DNA from: Branchiostoma belcheri
Lineage: Eukaryota; Chordata; Leptocardii; Amphioxiformes; Branchiostomatidae
DNA: 64,000 nt
Reading direction: 5' to 3'
Assembly: GCF_001625305.1 (NCBI RefSeq)
Contig: NW_017803898.1
Location: 129,056-193,055, forward strand
Position numbers and translations under genes: made by a program. Shown here in pieces: positions 36,353 to 51,000 of this stretch (the first letter of the stretch is position 1; each line of letters opens with the position of its first letter). The notes under the pieces are model-generated. The model did not search any database. It was not told where the DNA came from and saw only the letters and a list, made by a program, of their open reading frames with translations.

Positions 36353-39300
36353 ATGGCGGAAGTTTTGGATGGATTTTGGCCATCGGAAGAGAAAATGTGG
36401 AAATACAAGTCTTCTTTGGGGATTTTTGTGGGCGTGTCAGTCGCCACACTTACTTACTACCTCACTCGTGTTGTCAAAGTGAGTTTGGCATTTTATTTAT
36501 GTCGCTATTTTCTACATTCTTCACGTCAATTCTGATTTCCAGTTCGCCCCCCTCCCCCTTGAAAGTTGCAGACGACGAAAACTGCACCAAGCAACCAATT
36601 TTTTTTCAAGGGAAGTTAAACGTTATGCCGTTTTTGTAATAATAGGCGTATATATGTGTATACCTTGATACCTTGATACCGTCTTCGGGATGAGAGGTAA
36701 TCTGGGGTGATCCCGATCTCGACTTCACTCAGTGTTATACTTTATGCTCTCCCAGTATTTGTCTAAGTTCGTCTTGAACTCATTTACTGATTCTGAGTTA
36801 AGTACGGCCTGTGGTGTATATATATATATGTGTGTATATCGTCCCTAAAAAATAAATATCTGCCACCAAGTACAGTAGGGCATCATCACTAGATATCTCC
36901 AAAAGTCCAATGTTTAAAGTTGGATGTCCAAAGGCAAGGCTAGGTGTAACTATAGCCTGGAGTCCAGCCTTGTTAGCTTTGGTCAGCTCCACCGGATCCG
37001 CTAGCGGACCAAAGCTAACAAGGCTGCTGGACTCCAGGTTAAGTTCGGTGTAATACATGTATAGCCAGCTGCTGCCACGCCGTGTGCCTACAAAGCTGAT
37101 GTGTTATGTCGAAAGGAAGTTACACTAGCTGTACAGATACAGACATCAAAGTATTTATTTGTGTCCACTGTAGAAGCCGTTGCTGATCACAGGCAGTGCT
37201 GCTTGTGCAGACTTCCTCCAGCGGCGCTGTCCTGTGCTGGTACAGGAGTACTACCCGACTGTCTGGTGCTTCACATCACGTCTACACACCATCATGTGCT
37301 CGGTACTGGGTGATTTGACAACCTGGAAACTGCCACCATACAGACGGTAAGATGAGGCATTGTTTCCTATGTAAGAGCAAATTGTGTAGTTAGGTGGTTA
37401 GAGACCCTACAGTTTTGTATTTGTGGACCAAAATCTAGGGGTTGGGAGTTTGAATCCCATGCAGTTCTTGTTGCTCACCCAGCATGCATGCTACTGGAAA
37501 AGGTCACAGTCCTCAGGATGGGACAATAGGCTGTGGTCCACTGTTCATTGTACATTTGTGCAGAAAAGAGCTGTAAAAACTGTACAGTATTTACATATTC
37601 TTTCTAACAGGGAATTGTTTATATCTTCCCATTTTCATTACCATGTATGTATGAACTTACACCCGAAAGAATTGTATCTTATACATTGTACATCATTCTG
37701 CAACATACATGTAAGACTGAAAGTGACAGTTTTTTGCAGAGAGATTCTAGACATGCCTGATGGAGGGGAGCTCCACCTGGACTGGCTGGATCACCATGGC
37801 AACAGTCACCATGACAACAGGACACGCCCCATCATAGTTATCCTCCCAGGGATGTCAGGTCAGGACTATTCCATTTCAAAACAGTAGGAGATAGAACTAG
37901 AAGGGTAGAATTTTTGCCTTATTTCAACTTATTCTTAGACTAGTATTAGTGGCAAGGGGGTTATGCAAAAAGAAAAAAGGAAAACATGTGTTGCAGTTGG
38001 GGTTGTGTAGCGGGTTGTGTAGCGGGTTGTGTAGAGGTCCCGGGTTCGAGTCCTGACATGCCACTGATCTTGTGCCCTTGGGAAAGGCACACAACTTTCC
38101 CCACCAAACTCAAGTGAAAATGAGTATTGTCTGCCCTGTATTTGTTTGTATCTGTATATGTGGGACACAAGTTCACACAACAACAGCAGCCTGTGTTCCA
38201 CGTGTATAAGCACTGTTGCAAGTTCAATAAATCAAGATATTAATTTTTTGTGTCTTTTGTTTTCCTTGGCCATCAGGTCACAGTGGCTCCTATTACGTCA
38301 TCAACCTGGCCCGAGGAGGCTGTGAGAGGGGTTACAGGAGTGTTGTGTACAATCATAGGGGCAGCAACGGGGTCAAACTGAAGGTAGGCTAGTGGGTCAG
38401 CAGTAGAACTACAGATACATTACTGCTGTGTATCGGTTCGCTGGACCAGTTCCGGACTTATAAAAATGTTTAGGTTCAAATAAAAAAAAACCTGAATGTT
38501 GGGAACCAGCTCACATTCCCTTTTTTGTGCTAAACCACCTAAAGCCTTCCATAAATGGGAAAAATTTGCACTGCAAAGTGAAGTAAAAAATTGCCATACT
38601 AGACTGTACTACTCATAGCTTTAGGTGTGAACAGGATATATTTATAGTTCTGTCTCTGTCCCTGCAGAACAACAGATACTACTGTGCAGCTGACACCAGT
38701 GACCTCCTGCTTGTAGTATCTCACATCAGGAAACTCTACCCTGAAGCACCAGTCATGGCTGTCGGGGCATCACTTGGAGGGTGAAGTTTAAAATCTTCAA
38801 ATCGTCAACTATTCTAAAACTCTTAGGATATTTGTAAAGTTGCTCTAAATTGGGTTGTCTATGTGTGTGTCTTTGTGTGTTTTTCGGTTTGTCTGTATGT
38901 ATGCACCTTAGTGCAGGTAAAATTGGAGCTGTGCAGGTATTTCTGATATCTACCTGCACCTAACCTGCACTGGTCTATGTACTGGGTATATGCAGGTTAG
39001 TGCAAGTAGAACTGGAGCTGTGCAGGTATTTCTGATGTCTGCCCACACCTAACCTGCACTGGTCCATGTACTGGGTATATGCAGGTTAGTACAGGTAGAA
39101 TTGGAGCTGTGCAGGTATTTCTGATGTCTGCCTACACCTATCCTGCACTGGTCCATGTACTGGGTTTTTCATATGTATACATGTGCATAGGTGTATGTTG
39201 CTTTTTATTTGCTTCATTGACTTTTACCACCTAGCAAGTATAAAACTTATATTATTAAAAGAAACAATGGCAATGTCTTCTGAACAGTTTTAGTGTGATT

Positions 39301-40771
39301 CATACTGACCCAAAGTCTGAGTGGTGCAGGTACAATTTGTCAGGTGCAGGTAATTTTCAATGTTACCCACAGGATGATCATCTTCAACTACCTGGCCAAG
39401 TTCGGCGCACACTGTGGCCTTGTAGCAGCTATGGTCATGTCCATGCCTTGGGACGCCTCGAAGACAACCAAATCTCTTGAAGAACCTCTGAACCAGCTGC
39501 TGTTTAACAAGTATCTGACATACGGACTGAGAAAATATATAAGACAGTAAGAACAACTTTATCTTATTTCTTTTATTAAAGGCATCCAATGCAATTTCAG
39601 GGCAGCAAAACTGGATTTTCAAAGTCAGTTTCTGGTCATTTTTTTCATGTACATTTGTAGTGCATTGAATTAATCCTATTCCATACCATACTGATATCTT
39701 TGAGGAAGAAATGCGGTTTTAAGTTTCTTCATAAATTAGAACAAGGGAGTATCAAAATTTTATCATTAAGTTCTGGAAGTTTTATTTTCATGCATATACA
39801 TGAATAACAAAGCATGCAAACAATGTTTTAATTGTTGAACTTACTTTTGTCTCCAGAAACAGGGAAATGTTTGACAAGGACAGTCGTGTGGATGTTGATC
39901 ACGCCCTCAAGGTGAAAAATGTTTTACCTTCATCACGCTAAGTAATATATAGTGTGAGATTAAATTTTTTGTAACATTTTATGACTTTATATATCAATAC
40001 TGAGTCATGATATTATACAAAATAATATGATTCTGTCCTTGTTTTTTCCCCAGTCGTCTACCATAGCTGAACATGATGATTGTTTCACCACCAAAGTGTT
40101 TGGTTTTGAGTCAGTGGAACACTTTTACACCCTTGCGAGTGCCTGTAACAAAGTCAGCAGAGTCCAGACACCCGTGCTGAGTCTAAATGCAGCGGATGAC
40201 GTCTTTGCTCCATTGTACAGTGAGTACTCTAGTATGTTTTTAATAACATTGATGTTATTATTATTATTCAAGGCTTGCCATTAGCTATGTACCTGCAGTA
40301 GTGTACTAGTTTGGCTGCTTTGTATACCAGCCAAACCAACAAATGAATACTGGAAAATAAAAAATGAATGCTTTTGATAGGAACAATTTAAGTGAAAATA
40401 AGGGGTTAGATGAGAAAGTTTAACAAACAACAAAATTGCAGGTAGGGCAATGACCATTTCAAATATTTTTGTTGCTTAAACCACTGTTCAGTTCTAATTC
40501 TACCACCTTGCCCAATTGTTATTTGTTCTTTGTGACCAGAATTTAAATACATGTAGTAATATGCTTAATTTTTTTTTCAGCCATTCCAACTGAAGAGATA
40601 GAAAAGAACCCAAACATCGCGCTGGTTATGACATCCCACGGAGGCCACATCGGCTTCGGTGATTGGCTGTCTCCTACCCGGGAGAGTTTCATGGATAAAC
40701 TGTACCAACAATACTTGGATGCAGTCTTCAAGTTCAAGTACGGAGAGGAAGAGCATATAGAAGAGATGTAA
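36353..40771 (+). CDS. ABHD3: ABHD3-type alpha/beta hydrolase (ABHD-c)
   Basis: Third copy, nine exons: 36353-36478, 37174-37346, 37740-37858, 38277-38383, 38668-38780, 39373-39546, 39857-39911, 40054-40219, 40581-40771. 407 aa. Hydrophobic anchor in exon 1 (LGIFVGVSVATLTYYL). GMSGHSGS loop at the exon 3/4 junction. Catalytic Ser210 in GASLGG, Asp338 in NAADDVFAP, His367 in [12 protein letters not shown]. The protein ends EEEHIEEM. Exons 2 and 9 are much closer in DNA sequence to ABHD-a than exons 4-7 are, suggesting gene conversion. Introns hold a foldback MITE, LINE and SINE pieces and an 89-bp tandem repeat. Confidence 0.93.
36953..37041. mobile_element. 89-bp foldback MITE (TAGCC type)
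   Basis: TAGCCTGGAGTCCAGC on the left, GCTGGACTCCAGGTTA on the right, with inner arm cttgttagctttggtc. Ends resemble 21884-21984. A target duplication is not clear. Confidence 0.8.
37047..37145 (+). mobile_element. LINE 3'-tail fragment
   Basis: Shares 'gtgtaat...tagccagctgctgcc' and the tacagatacaga tail with 41548-41863. Only the 3' end is present, directly upstream of ABHD-c exon 2. Confidence 0.6.
37390..37520 (+). mobile_element. tRNA-like SINE fragment
   Basis: A-box-like tagttaggtggttagagac and B-box-like gggagtttgaatccca in the right order, followed by 'gctactggaaaaggtcac'. It is not a tRNA because the arms do not pair. ABHD-c intron 2. Confidence 0.55.
38000..38245 (+). mobile_element. 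tRNA-derived SINE
   Basis: B box gggttcgagtcctg, core 'cttgtgcccttgggaaaggcac', body 'aaaatgagtattgtctgccctgta', tail ttcaataaatcaag. The same family as 62650-62893. The head contains a short gggttgtgtagc triplication. Confidence 0.8.
38911..39170. repeat. Tandem repeat, 89 bp x 3
   Basis: Units start at 38911, 39000 and 39089 (g(t)gcaggta...), exact 89-bp period, in ABHD-c intron 5. Inverted pieces (tgcaggtta / taacctgca) inside each unit could form a stem. Confidence 0.9.
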
Positions 40772-40782
40772 GAACCATGTCA

Positions 40783-41092
40783 GCAGAATGTACTGCACCT
40801 GTGCAAAACTCAGATTTTTGTCAGAAGCTTGGTAGCATCAAAATTTTGCCTGTAGCAGACGAAATCTTTTCCAAGATGAACATTTGAGAACTAGACGGAG
40901 TGTTAGCCTTATGGCCTTTGGTCAACGCTGCATGAGAATTTTGCCTGTTGCAGAGGATATTCTTTCCGACATAACATTTGGAAACTACTGTCGAAATGCT
41001 AACCTTATATGAGCAAAATACCACCTTATATGAGACGTTCTGCTGAAGTGCTATGCACACTACATTATGGGTTTCGCGCAGGTGCAGAAGTA
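40783..41092. mobile_element. MITE with GCAGAA..TACTGCACCTGC ends, copy 1
   Basis: Left end gcagaatgtactgcacctgt; the right end read in reverse gives cttctgcacctgcgcgaaac. Internal blocks 'ctcatataaggt', 'gtagtttccaaatg.tatgtc' and 'gca.caggcaaaattct' are shared with 53249, 56340 and 58644. It lies just after the ABHD-c stop codon, so it may be in the 3' UTR. Confidence 0.75.
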
Positions 41093-41435
41093 AGGGCTAT
41101 GCATTTTCCAGAGCGACCTATCACGTTGAACTTTCGAGCGTTGGTGAGCCATGTCCCCACGGATTGTACCAGTGGTCAAGTATGTCCTGTTCCAGGCTCA
41201 GCCAACGGCCTACAAGCTTCCAGTATGGACCCAGGGTACGACAGAGGTGGTACAACTCTCAGGGTCAGCTGACAAAACTGTTGTGGTGGCTATACTATAT
41301 ATGTCTGACATGGTAGAGACTCTGAAATTGTGAGGTTTACATTGCAATATTAAATGAAATGTAACCATGTTTTGTCATCATAAAGTAATTTTAAGCACAC
41401 CTACGGTGTGGACAACTACGCACAATCACACGCAC

Positions 41436-41441
41436 AATAAA
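41436..41441 (+). promoter_or_regulatory. Polyadenylation signal AATAAA, ABHD-c
   Basis: Hexamer in cacAATAAAaactt, after the MITE, about 660 bp past the stop. Confidence 0.5.
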
Positions 41442-41547
41442 AACTTGTATTCTTAACAGACCATGGTTTTCAGCAGCTTATTTGGGCACTTGTATACAGG
41501 CAACACACATTTGCATCAATGAACAAGATTGGCCTGCTTTAAGTACT

Positions 41548-41863
41548 CTCTGTATCTGTATCTGTATAGACGGTATAACCGCCTTTCTGCGTAACACACC
41601 AGCTTCGCTGGCACGCGGCGCGGCGGCAGCTGGCTATATTACACCGATCGACTTGTTACACCTAACCCTTGAACTTTTAGCTCTAGACATTGTTTAAAGC
41701 TATCTATTGACAATGCCCCTACTGTACTTGGTGACAGCGAGTTCCACTCTGCGATAGTTCTAGAAAAGAATGAATTCTTGAACACCTCAATCCTTGGTTG
41801 ATAACTCTGGTACTTGAATGCATGGCTATTTCTTGTTTTCTTCTGGGCTGGTATTAGGTACTT
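41548..41863 (-). mobile_element. 5'-truncated LINE (non-LTR retrotransposon) 3' end
   Basis: On the minus strand an open frame of about 75 codons reads NSHAFKYQSYQPRIEVFK then NSFFSRTIAEWNSLSPSTVG and ends GVTSRSV-stop. This is the typical C terminus of a CR1/Jockey-like reverse-transcriptase protein. A short 3' UTR and a (tacaga)n-type tail follow (41548-41575). The 5' end is lost. Best copy of the family in the window. Confidence 0.8.
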
Positions 41864-41951
41864 ATTACTCTCTGCACACTATATCACACCACAATGTAGT
41901 AGTACATGTATATCAACAAATAACCAAGACAGGAAGTTTGAACTGGAGATG

Positions 41952-41957
41952 TTTATT
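41952..41957 (-). promoter_or_regulatory. RPL30: Polyadenylation signal AATAAA, RPL30
   Basis: TTTATT on the plus strand, 35 bp past the RPL30 stop, the short 3' UTR usual for ribosomal protein genes. Confidence 0.8.
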
Positions 41958-41991
41958 TCATTCAGAGCTCTACGTGACTAGATGAAGCTGC

Positions 41992-44478
<2,487 letters not shown>

Positions 44479-45032
44479 TTTGGCTGATTTTCCGAGCTCT
44501 TACCACCACTGAAACGGTAAAACAACATCTTAGTCACTAAATGAATCCAACTAACGGCGAATATGTGAGAAAAATCGTGATATAATAGCAAATTTTGTTG
44601 AAATTCTTGCAGAAATTACCGGAAAACGTGCAGAAAGTATGGCTGCTCGGGGGAAAAGAAAGATGGCGTTCACAAGTTCCCGGATGTAAGTTCACCTCTC
44701 GCGAGAGTTGAAACAACTCCCCAAACTCCACAAAAATAATCAAAATTCCAATGTTTTTCAGCAAATTTGGACACATTTTGGCTTCATAAAACTGTAAGTT
44801 CTCAATTTATAGAAAGGTTAGGCCTGCAGTTGATACAGAAAGGCTTTGAAATATCTTGTTACCGGGGATACATAGCCAAACGAGATTATGCAAATTAGGT
44901 AGGAATTCCTGGCAAAGAAATATGGCGGACTAAGTTTGAATTTTCACAAGTCTAGCTGGAAAATATCGCTTTCTGGTGGAGTAAACTGAACGTTTTTGGA
45001 GCTCAGCGACTGCAGGGAGAAAGACAACAAAG
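44479..45032. promoter_or_regulatory. Bidirectional promoter RPL30 / WDR35
   Basis: 554 bp between divergent ATGs. It holds an AAATATGGCGGAC YY1-like site (about 44919) and a short open stretch MAARGKRKMAFTSSR from 44639 ending at a consensus donor GTAAGT (44686). Its phase does not fit WDR35 exon 2, so it is at best a non-coding upstream exon. No clear X-box was found here. Confidence 0.5.
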
Positions 45033-48000
45033 ATGTTCATCTATCTGAGCAAAAAGGTGGGTGACCTTTCTTACTTTGCTGAATGACAACGCATTTTCTT
45101 TTTTGCTTTATATTGCAAGCTGCATAGCTGACTTCCACTACATTCAAAATGTGTGTCTACAAGAGAGTTTATAGTATGATTCGGTGACAAAAGAAAGCTA
45201 CAAACGGGACAGCCATTTTTGCAGGAGTTCAAAAATGTGTGAATATACACAATAACTCACACAAGAACTTTGAATATTATCTATATGTCAATTATTAAAT
45301 AAAGAAATATATGAAATTCAAACACTCAGCAATAATTCCTGAACCAAGACATTATTATTCAGAATTTCGTGCACAGAAAGAAGAAGAAGTTCTTGGTATG
45401 GTATAAACCCTAGAGATATATATAATACAGTGGAAGCCGCTTATTTGAAAAGCCAATTTGTCAGCACATTTTTTTCAAATACCCGGCCTTTCCGATTAAG
45501 AGACTCTGACTGTCTGAGGCTCTAACTCTCGGACTTCATTGAAACTATGGGGGTGGGGGGTGGACAGGACATCGAACACAAATAACGACACAAAGAATAC
45601 AAACACGAGTCATATTTACGCACTAAAAACAGTGAATTTTATTGAGATCGGTAAATTTGCTTATAATTTTTTCGTTTACGTATTTTTTCGTTTACGTATT
45701 TTTTTCCAAGGCTGGAAGAACGCTGCGATACGTTAGACATCATGTGTTCTCGGCAGGCACTCGAACGAATAAACAAATGCTACGTTTGCTACGTACAAAA
45801 CGAGCAACGAATACATGCACAATCATCAGCCTGTGCATACTTTTACACCACAAAAGTAGCAAAAATAAAGTTTGATCAACGGAAAACTTCAGTCAAGTAG
45901 CGTACAGACATAATTTATGCACACGATCGTCATGAAAGCAGTCGATAGCACAAAGGATCACTTCGGTCTCCTAATTTTCAGAAACTCCGGCTAGCACACG
46001 AAAATTATCGTAGCTAATGCAACAATAAACTGTTCATTTCAATGTTAATGACTTTTTAGCTTACGATGTCCGTAGGTTACATGGAAATTTGCGATAGTTG
46101 ACGGGGATCTCTCGCATTAGCGTTCGGGGAAGTAAACAAAGATGGCGGACGCGGCGTGGGTAGCAGTATCCCATCATTCCATGCGGTGTTTTTTCGCGGC
46201 ACATTTGGCGTGTTGATGCGGCGATAGCGCCGTGTCGCAGTCGAAATAAACTCAAAATAATGGCGCAGTACACAAGTAGAGACACAATTTTAATGATTAA
46301 GAAATGAGTTGTTTGAGAAATTAAACATTCTTGGAATAAACAGGCTAAAAGAACACAAAAGCATGCCGCATTTGGCGGCTATGAACCGGCTCGCGCTTCT
46401 CATTACGTAGTGCCGATGTGCGCCCGACCGCTCGATCAACGTAAATTTCGGCCTCCTTTGTGGTTCAAAACAGACAACTTTGTCCCTTTTGGCGGCTTGA
46501 TGTCTTGATATAAGAAATTTTCCGCCGATTTTGGTGATTTGTTTGGCATGTTTTTGGTTGAAAATGTGTTGCAACTTGACAATTTTTTTTTCAATTAGCC
46601 GACCTTGGCTTTTCAAATAAGGGGCGCGATAAACAATGGTGCCAATGGGAAACGGTTTGGGTTTTCACAATTCTTTTCAATTAGCAGACTTTTTCTTATA
46701 AGCGTTTTGCAATTAACTGGCTCCCACTGTATCATAAAGAGTCTGATGTTATTAAACCGGGTTACAACTTTGCATATCTATTGAGCTTGTCTATAATTTG
46801 ACACCAACCCGGAACCTAAAGTAGATTTACAGTTAACACTCTACTATTACTAACACTTTTAATGTGTGCTCCACACAACAGAACTTATTACACATTGTAA
46901 GTCATCACTCTAAGATACAGATATATGTTCTATTCAAGTAAGATAATGCTGTACTCGTTAATGAGTATTTTGTATATTCATGAACACATGTTAAGACTTC
47001 TACATGTACTTTCCCAACCAATGTTCCTCCCTGTACAGATTGCGATCCCCAACAACACGAAGCTGCGAGCGCTGGCCTGGAACCGTGAGCAGGGTTACAT
47101 CGCATGTGGAGGGGAGGACGGGCTACTCAAGGTCCTCAAACTGGAGACACAGTCCAGTAAGTCTCTGTTTCTAGCAGCTAGTCCACTGGTACTGGTGTGT
47201 TTAACTTCCATACTCTTTCTACTCAAGGTCCTCAAACTGGAGACACAGTCCAGTAAGTCTCTGTTTCTTTTGCACAGTAGTGCAATCACAGACAGATCAT
47301 ACGGTGGCAAGGCAGTGTCCATTGGCCAGAGGAGTGTCCATTAGCCACCATATGGTCGTACAAACTCCTCTGCCTAATGGATACTGTCTTGCCACCGAAA
47401 GGGATCTGCTTGGAGACTATGTTTCTGTAGCCCTTGGGCCACGCAATTACATGTAATTACTACAGCAGTGGGTTAGTCCACTGGTAGTGATGTGTGTTTG
47501 ACTCCCATACTCTTCTACTCAAGGTTCTCAAACTGGAAACACAGACCAGTAAGATCTCTGTTTCTGTAGCCCTTGGTCCACACAGTTGTGTCGTCACTAC
47601 AGCAGGGGGCTAGTCCACTGGTAGTGGTGGGTGTTTAACTCCCATACTCTTTCCCAACTGCTGAGTGCTAAGCAGAGAAGCCTACTTTATGTCTTTGGTA
47701 TAACTTGGCTGGGAATCAATTTACACCACTCTATCCAATTGGCCATTGAACCAGTCAGACTTTTGTTATTAAATTGGTATGTATTATGTATAATAAGATG
47801 TGTGACATTGTTTTCCCCAGGTAAGGATGTAAAGATGAAGGGTCTAGCTGCTCCCAGTAACCTGTCCATGAACCAGACTCTGGAGGGACACAGTGGTGAG
47901 ATCACAGTTCATGTTATTCCTCACTAATGTTTGGCCTGAGCCATATTAACAAAACATCACTGGAATGGAGGAAAAGAATTGAATTCTAGATCACAGAACC

Positions 48001-51000
48001 TTAGAAATTTTAGCAGTAACCAGTTACTGCGGTATAAATTTTAGCACCAATTGATTAGAATGTAGGTAAAGAGACACAGCTTAGTGTTCTATTCTGTTCC
48101 TTTCCCTACATTCAGCTAACATTTAATTTGCTGTATTCAATAGTAATTGATAAGCAAAAGGTGAATTGAGATGAGGTGGTAGTAATGCCCATAAATTTCT
48201 ATTTTCTTGATAGACGTATCACTTGCAGGTTGACGACAATGAACTAACACTTAAATTTCCTATTGGACTCAGGTATATCATGTACATGTATTTTCCCCTG
48301 CCAGGTGCTGTCCAGGTTTGCACGTGGAACGAACACTTTCAGAAGCTGACCACGAGTGACCAGTACGGCCTCATCATCGTCTGGATGCTGTACAAAGGTC
48401 ACACAGCACAGTTTTATATCATTTCTGGTACCCATTGCTACATGTATACCAACAGTGATGATACCAATATTTAGATAGAGTATTAAACTATATGAAGCAC
48501 TTAAACCGTAATTACCAACGCAAGAAATTTGGACTGTACAACTCCAGTCCTTATCAAGGAATAAGCAATCCACCGCTTCTGTGACATCACATTATGCAGA
48601 TGTCACACATGTCATTGCAACCATCCCTCAACAAAGACGGGATGCAAGTTGCTCCTGTCTACCAACACAGATGAACTTTCAAGATAGATAGGGTACATTG
48701 TTGATACTGATCCAGGAGTAACCTATGGTTAGTTACCCTGGGTTTTAAAAATTTAAATGAGGAATGACTGATGTTGATTGTCCATGTTATTTAGGCCTGT
48801 GGTACGAGGAGATGATCAACAACAGGAACAAGTCTGTGGTACGCAGCATGCAGTGGAACGCTGACGGACAGAAGATCTGTATCGTGTATGAGGACGGTAT
48901 TGAGCTCAATATTCATTACTAAGTATCAGTTCACACTTTTGCTCATATACAACAGTAACACAGTGATATCATATCTACTACTAGAATACACAAGACATCG
49001 TTACAAATATGGGTTTCAAATTCTTATCTCTGTGGAAAAATGTTTGTTTCAAATTCTCATTCCTCTGGAAAAATGCAAAGATGGGTGAATATGATTACCA
49101 GTAAGGGATAACTCTGATTTCTTTTCTCAGAGTGATTACATTATAGGCATGTTCTGTTCTGTTTAGTCATCCTCGTCAGAATTGAACCATGATATCATGC
49201 TTTTTCTATTAGCTATGCTTGTGCAATGCAGCTTCGATACGGCTCGCGCGAGGTGATGATGTTAACCCTACCATGTGGCTAATATATAGGTGCCTGATTA
49301 ATCCTTAACCTAAGTGCAGAGTACACATATGTTGACATTGTGCCCCCCTCTCCCTCCAGGTGCAGTGATTGTAGGTTCTGTGGATGGAAACAGGATCTGG
49401 GGGAAGGAGCTGAAGGGCATGCAGCTGTCTAACGTGGCTGTGAGTGGACAACAAATTAAAATGTTTTTATTTTATCATTGAAACATGTTTATGCAATTCT
49501 GTGCTTTTTTCTGTTGGAATCATGTATTTAACTGTTACTGTTATAACAGTACTAGACAAGTGTGTATTTTGATGTCTGACGTGTTGGCCATCAGCTTGCA
49601 TAAAATAGTTAACCTATAATGGTATTGGGTACCTTATAGTAGTTATACATAATAGTAGGACACTTACTATACACAGTTGCATTGAAGATTGAGGATTATG
49701 TAATTTGGATTGAAGTTCATCATTTAGATTCAACTTATCAACATTGGCATTGGAATATTAAACTTTAAGTTTCAATAATTTTGCAAATAACAGCACAGTA
49801 CAATTGTAGGTCATATGACTTTGTAATACAGTAACTTAAACTTTTACCATGCCCCCCCCCCTCCAGTGGTCCCCTGATGGAAAATCCCTAATATTTGGGA
49901 TGACCAATGGAGAGATTCAGATCTTCGACAACCTGGGCAACTTCTGCGTAAGTTTCGAGTCTTGTTCTTGTTGCTGTACAGTTGGTCCATGTTCTTGATC
50001 TTATTTGTTTGAAACGTAAGAAGAAGAAATAGAGATACTACAGAGTGACGTACTTTGATATTGACCTTAATTTATTTCATGAAATTTAACTATGATCGTT
50101 AAATTTGGAGGTACGTGCTTTTACCTTTCAAAACAAGTTACTGATTGATGAATTTCTTCCAACTGTAAATTTCCCTCTTTCCCACAGAACAAGATGGTTC
50201 TGTACTGCCTGACTAACGTGACTGGTGCCGTGCGGATCGCGGGGATGGAGTGGTACAACGGAACAGACGGCTTCGTGGAGCCGAACTGCCCCTGTCTGGC
50301 CATCTGCTTCGACAACGGCAGGTGTCAGATCATGAGGCACGAGTACGATGAAGGTAAGGGCAGTTTTGGTCGTTCATTTTGTGCTTTATTTTGTGCTTGT
50401 CTTCTTGATCCCTCCCAAATGAAACCCATCTCCTTTAAGTCCCTCATTACTGTTTTTTCTTGGTGTCACTTCTTGTCTTCCCCTCCTTTTCTTCACTTGT
50501 AGTATCCTGTTGATATACTGTAATTTACTTTATGTTCATGATAGCAAAAGTTCATGGTCTGAGAAAAATTGAGGTGTTCACGGAACCATATGTTCACGAT
50601 GGTGGCAGGTGCAGAAAAAAAGTTGGTGAATTATTTGTTAATGGGAATGAAGTTCACGGTTCAGAAGTGACTGTGAAAACTCCAAAGTTAAATAAAAGTC
50701 CCGTGAAAATATCAGGAATTACAGTACATGTATCTTGACCTGAACCTGAATGTGTCAAACCAGCACCCCCTCCTGTCTAATACAGTTGTGTTGTAACTTG
50801 CACTTGTGTTTTACCCCCCTCCCTGCAGCCCCAGTGCCCCTTACTGTCTAACACAGTTGTATTTTACCCGTACAGCCCCAGTGCTAATTGACACGGGTAT
50901 GCAGGTTGTCGGTATAGCGTGGAACCACTGTGGAGCTGTCATGGCGGTCGGCGGGTCCCAGAAGTCACAGCAGCAGGACCGCGACATCAACGTGGTGCAG

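Noticed and set aside
44639-44685. MAARGKRKMAFTSSR open stretch with a consensus donor between RPL30 and WDR35
   Set aside because: Phase 2 does not match WDR35 exon 2 (phase 0), and WDR35 already has the conserved MFIYLSKK start.
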